64,000 bases of DNA from Canna indica (taxonomy: Eukaryota; Streptophyta; Magnoliopsida; Zingiberales; Cannaceae). Every line of letters begins with the position of its first letter. The first letter of the stretch is position 1. Shown here in pieces: positions 1-11,244 of this stretch. A program made the translations under genes and the position numbers. Where the stretch lies: the NCBI GenBank assembly GCA_034359265.1, contig CP136896.1, forward strand, positions 31,436,001 through 31,500,000. The letters are read 5' to 3'. The notes under the pieces are model-generated. The model was not told the DNA's origin and did no database searches. It saw only the letters and a list, made by a program, of their open reading frames with translations.

Positions 1-680
1 GGCGCATTTTGGGGTTGAGTTTCTCTCTCCGTTGAGCTACAATGGGTCTTGGTGTTCGTTGTCCCTTGGTTGCGAGGCGTTTGATGTGGACCTTCCATTG
101 GAGGACGTGTGTTTGGACGTCTTGAAACGGGAATAGGAGCAGCCTTACTATCCGCGGTAAAAGGTATATCATCTCCTTTTACTCATAGATTGAATTCCTT
201 AAAGATTGCTAAAGTTGATCGCTGATTTTGGGATGGTTTGTATTTTTTGAAAATCGCTTTTTTCGCTGTGCTTCTTCTTCCATCAGAACACTTGGGTGTG
301 TCTTCTCCTTCATCTTCCTTTCGTTCCGTGGTTTTCTCATTCCCTCTTCCTTCCTTTTGGTGCTCAGTTCTTGGTGGAAGGGCCGGCTTCACCTTGGTGC
401 ATTTCGGGGTTGAGATTGCCTCTCTGTTGAGCGACAATGAGTGTTGGTGTTCACTTGCTCAAGTTGCGAGGCTCTTGGTGTGGACTTTCCTTGGAGGACG
501 TGCGTGTGTGCGTCTTGAAACGAGATAGGAGCAGCCATGCCATCCATAGTATAAGGTATATCTTCTCCTTCTACTCATAGATTGAATTCTTTAAAGATTG
601 CTAAAGTTGATCGCTATTTTTGGGATGGTTTGAATTTTTAAATCGCTTTTTCCGCTGTGCTTCTTATTCCCATCCCAACA
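1..680 (+). mobile_element. Tork/Angela-type Copia LTR, 3' end, with duplicated tail
   Basis: This is the 3' part of a long LTR of the same family as 52793-57605; the left part lies outside the window. It ends with CCCATCCCAACA at 680, and the other copy ends with CCTATCCAAACA. The terminal part occurs twice in tandem (1-290 and 291-680, period about 390 bp), and each unit ends in an AACA terminus. Open frames here are by-products of the repeat. Family assignment rests on the PBS-like sequence next to the sister LTR and on overall LTR style, not on a linked pol gene. Confidence 0.6.
1..680 (+). repeat. Tandem duplication of LTR tail (period about 390 bp)
   Basis: GGGGTTGAG at 11 recurs at 406, and the following bases match closely to 290 and 680 respectively. 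Shared landmarks are the GGTATATC box near 163 and 554 and the ATTGAATTC box near 190 and 580. A third, single copy lies at about 57360-57605. Confidence 0.8.
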
Positions 681-1310
681 CCATTCCCTGCTGAAGCCAT
701 ACCTTCATAGAATGATGAACTTCTATTGAAAACATGAATCTCAACCTGCTCCTCCAACCGTAAACGCGGAATAGAAGTGGTCGACTCAAAAGGACTAGAT
801 AACTCCACTACGCTTGATGACCGAGGAATAGGGACTCCTACATCATGGAGCTCCAAGTCCCCTAGTGCTGGAAACTCTAAAGGCAACAACGACGACGGGT
901 GACTAGGCCCTGATGGAGAATCATCCACTAGCAAATTCTTCCCTCTACCAATTGCAAGAGTATCACGCCACCTGCTCTTAAAGCAACTGCAGAAAATTAT
1001 TTTGTCCAGCATAGATTACACTTTCCCTACAACAAAAGAAAACCCACATTAGATAGAGGATAAACAAGAGTTACCTGCAGAATGCCCATAAAAACACCTA
1101 CCGACGGCCCCTCCAGGTCTCTTTTCAACATTTCCTTAGAGGAGAAAGGCTCAGAAGGGCCACCCTGATTAAAAAAATTCTTGATGTGTCTCTCCCTAGA
1201 AGAAAGAACCCCCTCTTCTATATGACCAATGGGCACAGGTTCCTCAGTCCAGGACAAAGGAAACAACTCCTTTTGGGAGTCAGGGTCCAAATAAAATGGA
1301 CACATGAACG
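681..1310 (-). pseudogene. Plant 'putative gypsy-type transposase' domain gene, 3' piece
   Basis: The frame from 1305 down to 1076 encodes a FPLSWTEEPVP motif typical of the uncharacterised plant domain often annotated 'transposase (putative) gypsy type', which is found in gag-like genes of non-autonomous retroelements. At 1074 the frame meets a good splice donor (CAG/GTAACT). An acceptor (TTTTCTGCAG) at 987 would give an 88-bp intron, and the next open frame runs to the LTR at 680. The phases differ by one base, so a frameshift or another acceptor is needed. The upstream coding sequence continues at 9459-9679 and 19700 onward, separated by insertions. It reads as a broken element gene; its molecular function is not known to me. 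Confidence 0.55.
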
Positions 1311-1845
1311 TGTTGGCCTAAGGTTTTCAACATTGGTCTTAATCTCGGTTAGCGCATGACGTCCCCGATCGAAAAAATCAGAGAAATCGGCAAGGACGCT
1401 CGTCGACGCTCGAGATTCTTCCGGAAGTTAGAGTTTAGGTTTAGGGTGTCTAGCATGTGTTGTAAATCCTCATGATGATTCAAAGAATCCAAAATACCAA
1501 ACCCGAACCCCAAAATAGAAAAACCAAAAAATTAGAAAACGGCCCTGAAATTCACTAAGCATAGGGAGCTCTTTGGAGGGCTATATAACCTAGACATTTT
1601 CTTGGCACCAAAAGTCCTGGTAATTGGTCCTTAGGTAAAAACTAGATAACGAGATATTTTAAAGGATTTTTTGGAAGCCTTTAGTCTACCCATATTTGAC
1701 CCGAAAGATTAAGTTTTGTTTTTCGAAAATTTGTACTATACCCCAAAAGTTAGATTTTGATTCTTAAGGATTTTGATTTCTTAGATATTTTTATTGAATC
1801 CAAATGAGGGGTAATCCTTATATAAAATTTATGTTTTAAAGATTT

Positions 1846-1997
1846 GATCGTCGGTTGACCGAATGATGCTCGAAATGGGTAGAATGCCTTCGGTTGCTCC
1901 GTCGATCGATTGACGATCGACCGGCAAGCGGCAGTGCGTCGCCAACGGGCAGAAAAATGCCTGTTGACAAGCCATGGTATTTGGGGGGTTATAAATA
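1846..1997 (+). promoter_or_regulatory. LTR-A core promoter with TCGA-palindrome cluster
   Basis: Clustered motifs such as GGTTGACCGAA, CGTCGATCGATTG and GACGATCGACCGG lie upstream of TATAAATA (1990-1997). Equivalent clusters occupy the same place in all other typical LTR-A copies. Confidence 0.55.
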
Positions 1998-2334
1998 CCC
2001 ATCCCAAACTCATTTCTAAGGTATTATTGATGCTTCCAAGCCTCATAGACTGATCCTAAGCTTGTCTACAAGCCTTCATTGAGCCATCCTTGCAAGAACC
2101 CTTGTTTTGATCTCCACTCCTTAATTTAGCCTTCAAGCTTCACCGATTCATCATCGTGGGGCATCAAGAGGACTTGGGAGTTTTTTTTGGAGCTAAGTAT
2201 TTGTTGTATTATTTATTTGCTCCATTGTTTGTACATTTTGTGGTTTATTTTCATTGTATATCATTTGTTTAAACCTAGGTTGCTAGGTTTGATTGAGTTG
2301 GTGGTTGCCTTGGTGTTAAGGCTTAAATCCACCA

Positions 2335-2700
2335 CCGACGGTCGCCTAGGCTGTCAGAACTATTCATGGCTTTTTGACGACCGCATCGGCCGTGGCTGAT
2401 GTAACCAAATCAGCCGCAGCTCGCATACGATCGCCTAAGGCCGTCGCTCATAGCTGATGGCGCGCATGGGGAGCAAAATGAAATAAGTTTGTAGCGATGG
2501 CTTAGAAGGGGCACCGAGCCGTCGAAGATATAAAATATATCATTAGTCATGGCTAGCGTCGGCCGTCGCTTATTAATTGATGGAGTGAATGCGGTGTGAA
2601 AATAAAAAACTCTTCACCAATGGGTTAGTGTGCGCCATACTGGCCATCGGTGATATTTTTAGTAAGAGTCCACGGTTTACCGACGGCTGTTGGGCCATTA
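2335..2700 (+). repeat. CACTA left subterminal repeat region
   Basis: Repeated short motifs in both orientations (GCCGTCGC, GACGGCTG, GGCTGATG, ATCAGCCGC) fit the subterminal transposase-binding repeats typical of CACTA elements. No gene is seen. Confidence 0.5.
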
Positions 2701-2890
2701 GTGATAAACCTTTTATTTGTGTTTGTGCCCGACCCTTTGTCTTCTGCTTCTCTTCTTCTCTCTCGTGTGTTGTCGCTGCCCTCGCCACCCACTGTCGGTT
2801 CCAACCTTCCGCCACCGGCCCATTTTTCTCCGTGAGCTAGGTATTCTCCGACCGCCCCATTTGTTGCAGCCCCTTTTTGATTCGATCGCC

Positions 2891-2934
2891 ACCACTGTCG
2901 GTGTTTACACACCAGACGCCGACAGTGGTGAACG
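2891..2934. repeat. Inverted repeat (hairpin) in CACTA 5' region
   Basis: CACCACTGTCGGTG is followed after a short loop by CGCCGACAGTGGTG, giving a stem of about 14 bp with one mismatch. It lies between the subterminal region and the transposase gene. It may be a remnant of an inserted repeat or part of the non-coding leader. Confidence 0.6.
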
Positions 2935-3039
2935 ACGCCGACGTGTAGGCGCTGGCGCCAGGTTTGGGGCTGAATCCCTCGGCCCCAACCAGATGAACAG
3001 TGGCCGACAGTAGCTGCCGACTACTATTTGATTAGGGAT

Positions 3040-3316
3040 TTAACCCCTAATCTTAGTGTTTTTTTAAGATTTATTTATTATCTATTATTTGTAGAATTTA
3101 TGTGTTGAATGTAGACTACTTTTAGATTAATTTTAGATTAATTATTTGTTAATTATAGATTTATTATGTGTTAATTGTAGATTTTATATGTTAATTGTAG
3201 ATTAATTAAGTTTTTTTTATTGTTATATTAAATTTAGGTTAGTTTTAGGGTTAGTTAATCAAGGGTAGAATAAATGTTAGGGTTAATTTTAATTGGGTGT
3301 AATTACAATGTAAAAA
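3040..3316 (+). other. AT-rich non-coding part of the CACTA leader
   Basis: The sequence is AT-rich with loose repeats of TAGATTAATT and TTAATTGTAGATT. I see no gene. Confidence 0.4.
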
Positions 3317-3484
3317 TTGTCCACTTTGAACTCGCGCGCACCGGAATCATCCACTTTGGACTCGCAGCCAAATTGTCCACGGTGGACTCGCGCCGAAATC
3401 GTCCACAATGGATGGACTCGCGCCGAAATCTTCCACTTTGGACTCGCGCGGAATTGTCTATTGTGGACTCGCACCAGCATCCAC
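3317..3484 (+). repeat. Minisatellite based on TCCACTTTGGACTCGCGCC
   Basis: About five imperfect units of roughly 28-36 bp share a core TCCAC(T/A)(T/A)TGGACTCGCG. Open frames through it on both strands are side effects of the repeat and I do not treat them as genes. Confidence 0.75.
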
Positions 3485-3912
3485 AAATTTAGAAAATAAT
3501 CAAGACAAGTTGATACATTTCATGTACGGATCGACGAGTCAAGTTTTAATTTTACAAAACCTTAGATCCGTTCGGGGGTGGTATGTTCATGTAAACGAAG
3601 TAAATTATCTTTTATATGACGTACAACCCTTGAATTGTCCCTAATTAGACAATTGGGGAACATAGTTATTTATATTGCACTTAGTTTATTTCTTTTAGAC
3701 ATTATTCATTTTTAAATTTTGGCTTGTATCTCCCTTGTTCTCCGATACGCGCCCAGATGATATGCGTATTCGGAGAACTGTAGGGAAATACTGCCGAAAT
3801 TTAAAATGAAGTTAACGACTAAAAGAAAAACTAAGTGGAATAGGATCATCTCACCTAAAGACATTACCTAAAGATATTGCCAACTTTTTGACAGAATATG
3901 TTGGGCGTTTGA
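3485..3912 (+). other. Non-coding stretch before the TNP2 gene
   Basis: I see no conserved coding frame here. It presumably contains the leader or a decayed first exon of the transposase gene. Confidence 0.3.
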
Positions 3913-6900
3913 AGTTGGATGTACCAACGAATTCATCGTGGAGCTATAACAGACAAAGTTCGAGTAGGCGTAACTTACTTCTTAAATTTCGCCTACTCGA
4001 ATAAAAAATTCCTTAGTCATGATAAAATTCGATGTTTGTGCCAGAAATGTTCGAACATAAGATTTTTGGATCAGGAAACTGACACAATGCATCTGTATAC
4101 AAAAGGATTCACACCAAGATATTTTGTATGAAATTGTCACGGGGAGTCACGTCAATTCGGGACGTCGAGCAATCCTGTTGTCCAAACTCATGGTGAATCC
4201 TCTACTGTGGTTGTTTTTTCTTCCAATCCACCTAATCCTTATAGAACAATGATTCCAGATAGTCTTGGTGGATAATTCCATTTAAATGACAATGTTGAGT
4301 CAGTGACTGAGATGGTACAACTACCAGATACTATGATAGTTGAAGTCATTGAAGAATAACTTGCGATACAGATTGAATTGCCGAATAAGGAGGCAGCAGA
4401 ATTTTATGAGATGTTGAAAGCTGCCAATGAACCTTTGTATGAGAATTGTCCTAAATATATAAGATTTTCGGCAATGACGCAATTCTTGAACATCAAGTCT
4501 GATTGTAATATCAGCGGGGTTGCGTTTGATCGGATTATAGGCTTTATCAATGGTATGCTACCTCCAGATAACAAGTTTGAGCCAACTTTTTATAAGACAA
4601 AAAAGTTGATGAGGAAATTGAGCCTTGGGTTCGAAAAGATACACGTGTGCCTAAATAACTACATTTTATATTATAAAGAAAATGCACAGTTGGAGCAATG
4701 CCCGATATGTGAACATCGTCGTTACAAGGAGAAGAAATTGGTTCGATACAAAAATATCCCCTTTAAGGTGCTTTGATATTTTCCACGGATGGGATTGTGC
4801 ACGGATGATTTTAATCCATTTGGTAATTCGGCAACTCCGTATTTAGTATGGCCAGTGCTGCTAACAGTTTATAATTTATCGTTGTCAATGTGTATGAAAG
4901 ATGAATTTATCTATCTTTCGATGATTATTTCGGGTCCTAGGGTTCCTCGGAAAGAAATTGACGTATTTTTCTGACCCCTAATTGATGAACTGAAAACATT
5001 ATCGAAGGAACACTCAAAAGCCTTCAGTCTTGAGAACGGTCAGAAAATTTCCTTCTATGATTGTCATCGTCGGTTTGTACCGTCTAACCATCAGTATCGA
5101 AGGAATTGTGACAAATTTACTAAGGGTAGAGTCGAAAGAGATGAGCCACCACCGATGTTGTTTGGTAAACAAATGTTAGCACGTGTTGAATTGCTTCCAG
5201 AGATTATTTTTGATCAGAATGTAAGAATTTCAGACTTTGCTCAAACACATAACTGGATGAAAAAAGGTACCTTTTGGGAATTACTGTATTGGAGTTCATT
5301 ACTATTTCGGCATAATTTCAAACGTCATGCATATTGAAAAAAATATGTTTGTATATTTTTAACACTGTGATGGATATTTTCGACAAAACTAAGAAAATGT
5401 GAAGATCCGACATGATGTGAAAATACTTTGTAAGAGGCCTGAGTTAGAGTTGCAAGAGGTCAACATACGACTTCATAAGCCAAAGGCGCCGTATATGTTA
5501 AATAAACAACAGATGAAAGATGTGTATCAATAGATCAAAGAACTCAGATTACCCAATGGATATGCCTCAAACTTATCTCGATGTGTGAACGTCGATGAAG
5601 GCAAAATATCGGGGATGAAGAGCCACGATTGTCATGTATTCATGCAAAGATTGCTTCGTGTCGCGTTTCGAGATCATCTACATGATAAGACTTGGGGTCC
5701 ATTGACAGAATTAGGTATGTATTTCAGAAACATTTGTGCATGTCCTTCGAGTCGAAGATATGTCAGAACTTGAAAATAATATTGTTGAAATCATATACAA
5801 GCTGGAGCAATTTTTTCCTCTTGCATTTTTTGACTCGATGGAGCATCTACTGATACACTTGGCATACGAGGCATGAGTTGGTGGCCCCATTCAATACCGG
5901 TGGATGTATTTATTTGAAATATACATGAATTGTCTGAAGAAAAAAGTAAAGAACACAGCTGCAGTTGAAGATTCTATATTAGAAGCATATATAATTCAAG
6001 AAATTTCAACATTCTACTTATTCTATTTTGAATCAACCATCAAGACAAGACTTAATCCTCTTCCATGGAACGATGACGAGGGAGCTCGACCATCAGATTC
6101 TTAAATGACGAAGAGTACCATTTGGCCTACTTGTATGTTTTACTAAACTGTCCAGAGATTAAAAAGTTCGTTGAAATAATTGATGTCGAGATGGTGACAA
6201 AATACTCAATTTACAGCGATGAGGAATTAGAGAGATTATGCAATCGTGAATTCCCTAATTGGTTTTTAGCTTACTGTACATAACACATAGGCGAAATAGA
6301 TAACCAAATCTTTGAGTTTGCTAGCGGACCGACATGACTTGTACACTATTATAACGGTTATTTTGTTAATGGATATAAATTTCAGACACTTGAATATTCA
6401 TCTACAAAGAAAACTATGAATGTCGGTGTCTGCGTCAAAGGGACAACGTACACTGAATGTGATGTTGACTTTTACGGACTGTTGGAAGTAGTCATAGAAT
6501 TGCAATTTTTGGATGGAAATTAGTTGCCCTTTTTAAATGTCAGTGGTTCGATACAAGCGATGGGGCCATGAGAGTTCATCCAAAGTATAAACTTGTCGAG
6601 GTCAATTACAAATCAAAATTGGCTTCAAAAGAGCCATTTATATTGGCATCTCAAGTTGAACAAGTATATAATATGCAGTATCCGTCTCGAAAGAAAGATA
6701 GAGCAGATTGGCGTGTAGTCTGTAGGCCTAAAGCCAGAGGAAAAATTGACCCGATAGTTGGAGAGAATGAACCAACATATGACTTCTATCAAGAAGAGGA
6801 TCCTGCCAAAGTGGAGCGAGTTAGTCTAATACTTGAGGATGATGACACAAAATTAGTTCAATTGGAAGTAGAATATATTGATGACGACAATAACTGTCTT

Positions 6901-6915
6901 GAGGAAGAAGGATAG
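3913..6915 (+). pseudogene. CACTA transposase (TNP2-like), decayed
   Basis: Domains appear in the order usual for plant TNP2 proteins. A transposase-associated domain starts at SWMYQRI (3913) and includes a C-x2-C zinc-like pair. The TNP2/Transposase_21 core (about 4378-4980) has KLMRKLSLGFEKIHVC, CPICEHRRY and FNPFGN blocks. A DUF4218 region lies at about 5590-6100 (GMKSHDCHVFMQRLL) and a DUF4216 region at about 6120-6780 (PFILASQVEQVYN). In life this protein would bind element ends and catalyse excision and integration. It is broken by in-frame stops (for example 4129-4131, 4774-4776, 4972-4974) and small indels. Several stops are TGA where the family has CGA (Arg) or TGG (Trp). An acidic tail follows to about 6980. 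Confidence 0.85.
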
Positions 6916-7102
6916 AATGATGATGAGGGAGAAGAAGAAGAATTTGAAGATTCTGATCAGAAGAACAAGAAGAAGAGTATTACATGAAAGATGATACTGA
7001 TGATGATGAATAATTATAAATGAAAAGTATATCTTCAATTATTAAATGTATCTATTATATATGTACTAATTATATTCATATTTGACAGCTATATTTTGAG
7101 AA

Positions 7103-8560
7103 GTGCGTGCCCGAGGAGGCATTCCTCGTAGGACTACCCCCCGACAATTACCACCTGCTACATCTGTACCCACCGACCCTTCGCCTTCGATCACCATCCC
7201 CCACCTCTGGCCACCATCCTACCACCTGATCTGGCCACTATTCCTCCACATGATCCAACCACCATTCCCCCACCTGATCTGTCCACCATTACCCCAGCTG
7301 ATTTGGCCACCATCCCTTTAGCCGATCCAGGACCATCGACTTCGAGACGTAGGCTACGAGGACCTAACAAAATTCTCCCTCCACCAGCCGAGGGAGAGTC
7401 GCGCATATTAGTTAGTGTGCGCGGTCCAAGATAAGTAGATGCATTAATTATCCCTTATAATCTATTTATAATTCTATATATCATAATATAGAATTGTATT
7501 AAATTCGGTGTAGGTTTGAGGAGGACATCCCACGCATGATAGCGGGCACGATCCAAAATTTTATGTATGGGGCATGGCCTACATGGTCTCACGTGCCCCG
7601 TGAGCATATGGATTTACTATGGCGAGAGTTCTCGATAAGTATATTTTAAATTAATGTTAATATTAAATATCAATCGATAATAATAAATTTATTTCTTTGT
7701 AGGCTCATTATACATGGCAGGAGGACTAGACTCCTTTTGTAGAGTGCGTGGGAGCGCGTTGCCCATGCTCGCTACAACGGGGTGCTTCAGCAGGCTTATA
7801 AGACCATGATGAGACAACTGGGGGCCACGCAGATTGGGCAGACTCGGGGACACGCCCCCGAGTGGATTCTTGGACCTATGTGGGAGCAGCTTGTTGAGTG
7901 GTGGGACACGCCTGAGTGGCAGGAGGTCTCCCGGACACTCACCGTCGGCGACGAGGAGCGGGGGACTACGTCGATAGCAAGTCCTCGATCATCATGGTAA
8001 GTATTTACGTCTATTTGATTTATGCAATTTTTTTATAATTTATATATATGTATTATTTAAAATATAAACGTGTGTAGGAGACCTACACAAGGACCATCAT
8101 CGAGCGCGGAGGAGTTTGACCCTGGTGCATGGGTCGAGGCCGCAGGTGGCTGGGAGCACGGTTGTGTTTATGGCTTTGCAGACAGTGGCCATGCACGCGC
8201 CGTGTAAGGGCCAGTTAGGGCATCGACCCCTCCCATTGCGGGTGAGCGGCCCTCAACATCGAGGATGTAGGACCAGAGCCGGATAATAGCCTTGGAGTTC
8301 GAGCTAACAAATCAGAGAGCGACGATAGAGGAGCAGAGAAAGTTGATGGAGGAGCAAAGACACACGAATGATGAGTTGAGACAAATGATGCAGAACATAC
8401 AGGCCCGCCTCACTTAGATTGCATATCACTCAGGCCTTCTACCGATGATGTCGCAGCCGTCATCCTCCTCGACCTAGTCGACGCTCCCGACCCAGTCGCT
8501 GTCGACTCCACCACCTCCATCATAGCCTCGAGATTTTGGTTTATTGTATTTTGATTATAT
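7103..8560 (+). pseudogene. CACTA second gene, Ptta/En/Spm plant transposase type
   Basis: This is a multi-exon gene downstream of TNP2 in the same orientation. The first exon is proline-rich with short Pro/Ile/Thr repeats (about 7200-7330) followed by a basic stretch. Later exons carry the plant transposase domain: FEEDIPRMIAGTIQ and MYGAWPTWSHVP (7511-7635), then YNGVLQQAYKTMMRQLG and PEWILGPMWEQLVEWW (about 7770-7925). An intron at 7997-8077 has a consensus donor GTAAGT and acceptor TGTGTAG, and splicing completes a Trp codon. Two earlier introns (about 7432-7513 and 7634-7703) have good acceptors but ATAAGT at the donor. There is at least one stop and one frameshift near 7728-7745. Its likely role is the TnpA-type DNA-binding partner. 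Confidence 0.65.
7997..8077 (+). other. Spliceosomal intron in the CACTA second gene
   Basis: The GTAAGTATT donor and GTGTGTAG acceptor bound an 81-bp AT-rich segment. Joining the exons keeps the frame (SSW then RPTQGP). Confidence 0.65.
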
Positions 8561-9053
8561 TTTGATACTTGTTAGCCTCCATTTGAGGCTTAGATACTTG
8601 ATAGATGTTTATACTTTACATTTCATATTTTGATACTTGTTTGACTCTGGTCTGAGGCTTATAGTTGTTTATATACTTATAGTTGTATACATATGATATT
8701 TTGATACTTGTTGGCCTCTGGTTTGAGGCTTAGATTGATTATATTTAAGTAAAACTTGTATAGTTGGTTGAAAATGTATATGTATGAGGTTTTGTGGTTG
8801 TAATCTGTGATTAAAAATGTATAGTTGAAATATGTGATTGATGATATCATTGTATATACAGGAATTTTCAAAATTATATTTTTTTTTCAGTTACAGGATA
8901 TAACTTTAGCCACTGCTTACCCATGGCCGCCCGTCACTACACCATGGCTGAAAGCATATCGTAAATGGCTGATGGCCTGGGCAGCACTAAATATCATGAT
9001 TACTAATAATATCACTGACAGCTCACAGTCGCGGCTGATGTGTTTAAATCAGC
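8561..9053 (+). other. CACTA 3' non-coding and subterminal region
   Basis: The AT-rich stretch at 8561-8890 contains repeats of GATACTTGTT(A/G)GCCTC and TTTGAGGCTTA. After 8900 there are GC-rich subterminal motifs (GGCTGAAAG, GGCTGATGG, GCGGCTGATG). No gene is seen. Confidence 0.5.
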
Positions 9054-9458
9054 GATTAGTTGAGTTGTCCCTTAGGTTGAGGTGAGAGAGTGCTCTCGGT
9101 AGGAAGGCGGGATATTCTGGGTGTGGAAGTACCTTCGGTTTAAGAGCGGATACTTTCCGGTGTAAATCCCTCTTTGTAAGGGAAGCGATATAATCTAGTA
9201 AAGCTAGTTTGGATATCCTAAGCGGGGTGCTTAGGTAGTGGAGTAGGCATTGGGGCCGAACTACTATAAATAATTATGTTAGCATTGTTTACCTTGCGTT
9301 TCTTATAGCTTATCATTTATATCTTGCTTCTGCTTACTACTCGATTTGTGAATTGCCTAAGTAATCAAGTAAACAATTCAAACAAGAATTAGGCAAAAAG
9401 ATTTAGATAACACACTATTCACCCCCTCCCCTCCTCTAGTGTGGCCATTTCACCAACA

Positions 9459-9679
9459 GAACAGTTTCAATTTTACTTTGAAGAAGCACTCTTTGAAATT
9501 CTGATGCGAACTCCGAAAAAAATTGAAGAGTTTCTTCCCTGGTACACTGTTGAGAGACACTAGAGTTCCCTTATGAGTACCATTTATCTGAAAGAGAAAA
9601 ACACATAAAGGCTCGGCTCAAGGCCGACACACTGCATCAGAATCTCAAAGCAGCGAACAGCCGCCCAACTATTTGGATG
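9459..9679 (-). pseudogene. Gypsy-type domain gene, middle piece
   Basis: Reading down from 9679 the frame gives SWAAVRCFEILMQCVGLEPS, then after a one-base shift INGTHKGTLVSL and NFFRSSHQNFKECFFKVKL, which runs directly into MCPFYLD at 1305. The join is exact once the solo LTR (1311-9458) and one copy of its 5-bp duplication are removed. This segment sits between the LTR-A and Gypsy-1 insertions. The pyrimidine-rich stretch TTTTTCTCTTTCAG at the frame change could instead be an intron acceptor. Confidence 0.6.
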
Positions 9680-10630
9680 TGTCACACCCCAACTGAGGGT
9701 AGTGTGACCAGCCAGGGCCTACATCCTGCCCGTAGCCTACTGTCTACACCGACTTAATGAAAACCAGAACGTATCGATAAAAGAAATCTCAGCACAAGCT
9801 TTATTAAAACTTTTCAAAATTCAAATTAAGAATTTTCAAACCAGATAAGAAAACCAACATCAGAACGACTGAACGTCTCAAGTTTCATGTTTTACAAACT
9901 CTTTTCCAAATACATCTGTCAGTACAGAAAATAAAAACAACAACTAAACAACAACCGAGTCAAATGAATGACTCATGGACGCCGCAACGAGATATGGCAC
10001 CACCTCCCACCCACCAGCTGCACCATGTCGATAGGTCAAAGTCACTGCTCATGCTCTGCAAAAACAAAGAATAAACTGTGAGTCCACTTGGGACTCAGTG
10101 AGTGGTTTAGCGAACCTCCACATAATCCTCAGTTATTCATGCATATCATGTAAGGCAACATAATGAATATACAAGGAGGTAAGCCACTTCTAATATGACT
10201 ACTGACCCTATGGGTCATTCTGTATGAACCGAATATGTCAAAACCTGCCATCTCGGCCTATCAAGCCTCCGGCATCCGGTCATTGGGCCTACTTGTGGAA
10301 TAAAACTGCCAGCTACAGCCGGCTCTACCAAACAAGGTAGAATCATACTAGCCGCCGGCCATATCATATCAAGATGTAAACAAACAATCCCGGGCCTTCG
10401 ACTAGGATGGTCCACTAGTCTCCGGACACCGTCTGGGGTAAGGATAGCTAGTCCCACCCAACTGGGGTAAGGATAGCTAGTCCCACCCAACTGGGCTCTG
10501 GCACCTAGCGGGCCCGTTGGCGCACCTCAAGACCCAAACACTGGCCGAGCTAAGCATTGGTCATTTCTGACCTCCACGTTTCTCAACGGACCATCTCAAG
10601 CACATCACACAATCAATGTCCTAGGGTTTC

Positions 10631-10638
10631 CTTATATA
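10631..10638 (-). promoter_or_regulatory. TATA box of Gypsy-1 3' LTR
   Basis: TATATAAG on the minus strand is followed by GGAAACCCTAG. The same context occurs in the other chromovirus LTRs at 18075-18082, 40653-40660 and, diverged, 54956-54965. Confidence 0.6.
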
Positions 10639-11244
10639 CATTTCGGGCCATTGCCCGTATCTGGCCCTAATCCGGGCTATAGGGTCACCAAATTAATGCT
10701 GCCATTTCAAAATGTATACACCTAAGAGTTCTAGGTTTCCAAAATATTTACTAGAAGTGCTAGAAGTTATATCATCTCCTAGCTAACTTTCCATACATGC
10801 TGAGCGTCTTGCAATGTCCTACATGTTATCTAACATTATACACTACCTTGGGTGAGGAATTCCAGGTACCGACCTTGGAATTCCGCCCCAGAACATTTTA
10901 GGACAGCAAGTGTAAATTAATGAAAAATAAGCAAACTTTACTGTATCTACTATATATAGCCACAATATTCATGCATAACAATTATACACTACCTTGAGAA
11001 TTAAGCTCAATAAGAAGCAATTTATCTAGCATGGCAAGGTAGCGATGAATTCAAAAATGCATGAAATACTAAGCATAGTAAACTATTACATCATTTCAAA
11101 TTAAAGGATTTAATGAGCCAAGGATGGTCATTAAGCTAGCATTCCTACTATCTCATAAATCAATCAATTTACTTACTATGGTTAGTGTTCTTTCTAAGTA
11201 TCATCATGCCTCTATGGTTTGAACATTTTCTATGGAAGTTTCCA

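Larger units (their letters stand above)
2335..9053 (+). mobile_element. CACTA (En/Spm) DNA transposon inserted in LTR-A
   Basis: About 6.7 kb separates the two halves of LTR-A copy 1 and encodes a TNP2-type transposase followed by a Ptta/En/Spm-type second gene, both on the plus strand. Ends are imprecise. The left edge reads CACCGACGGTCGCC, a plausible variant of the CACTA terminus. The right edge (GGCTGATGTG..AATCAGC) does not mirror it, and about 20 bp of LTR sequence present in sister copies is missing at the join. Both subterminal regions carry short GC-rich repeats (GGCTGATG, GCCGTCGC) as in this superfamily. A 3-bp target duplication is not visible. Confidence 0.85.
1311..9458 (+). 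mobile_element. LTR-A copy 1: solo SIRE-type Copia LTR, split by a CACTA element
   Basis: The LTR begins TGTTGGCCTAAGG at 1311 and ends GCCATTTCACCAACA at 9458, with TG..CA ends and a 6-bp terminal inverted repeat. Flanks GAACG (1306-1310) and GAACA (9459-9463) form a 5-bp target duplication with one mismatch. No internal region is present, so this is a solo LTR. Its two halves (1311-2334 and 9054-9458) are collinear with uninterrupted copies at 21321 and 23807. The flanking gag-like frame resumes across the whole insertion, which confirms the limits. A TATAAATA box lies at 1990-1997. Confidence 0.85.
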
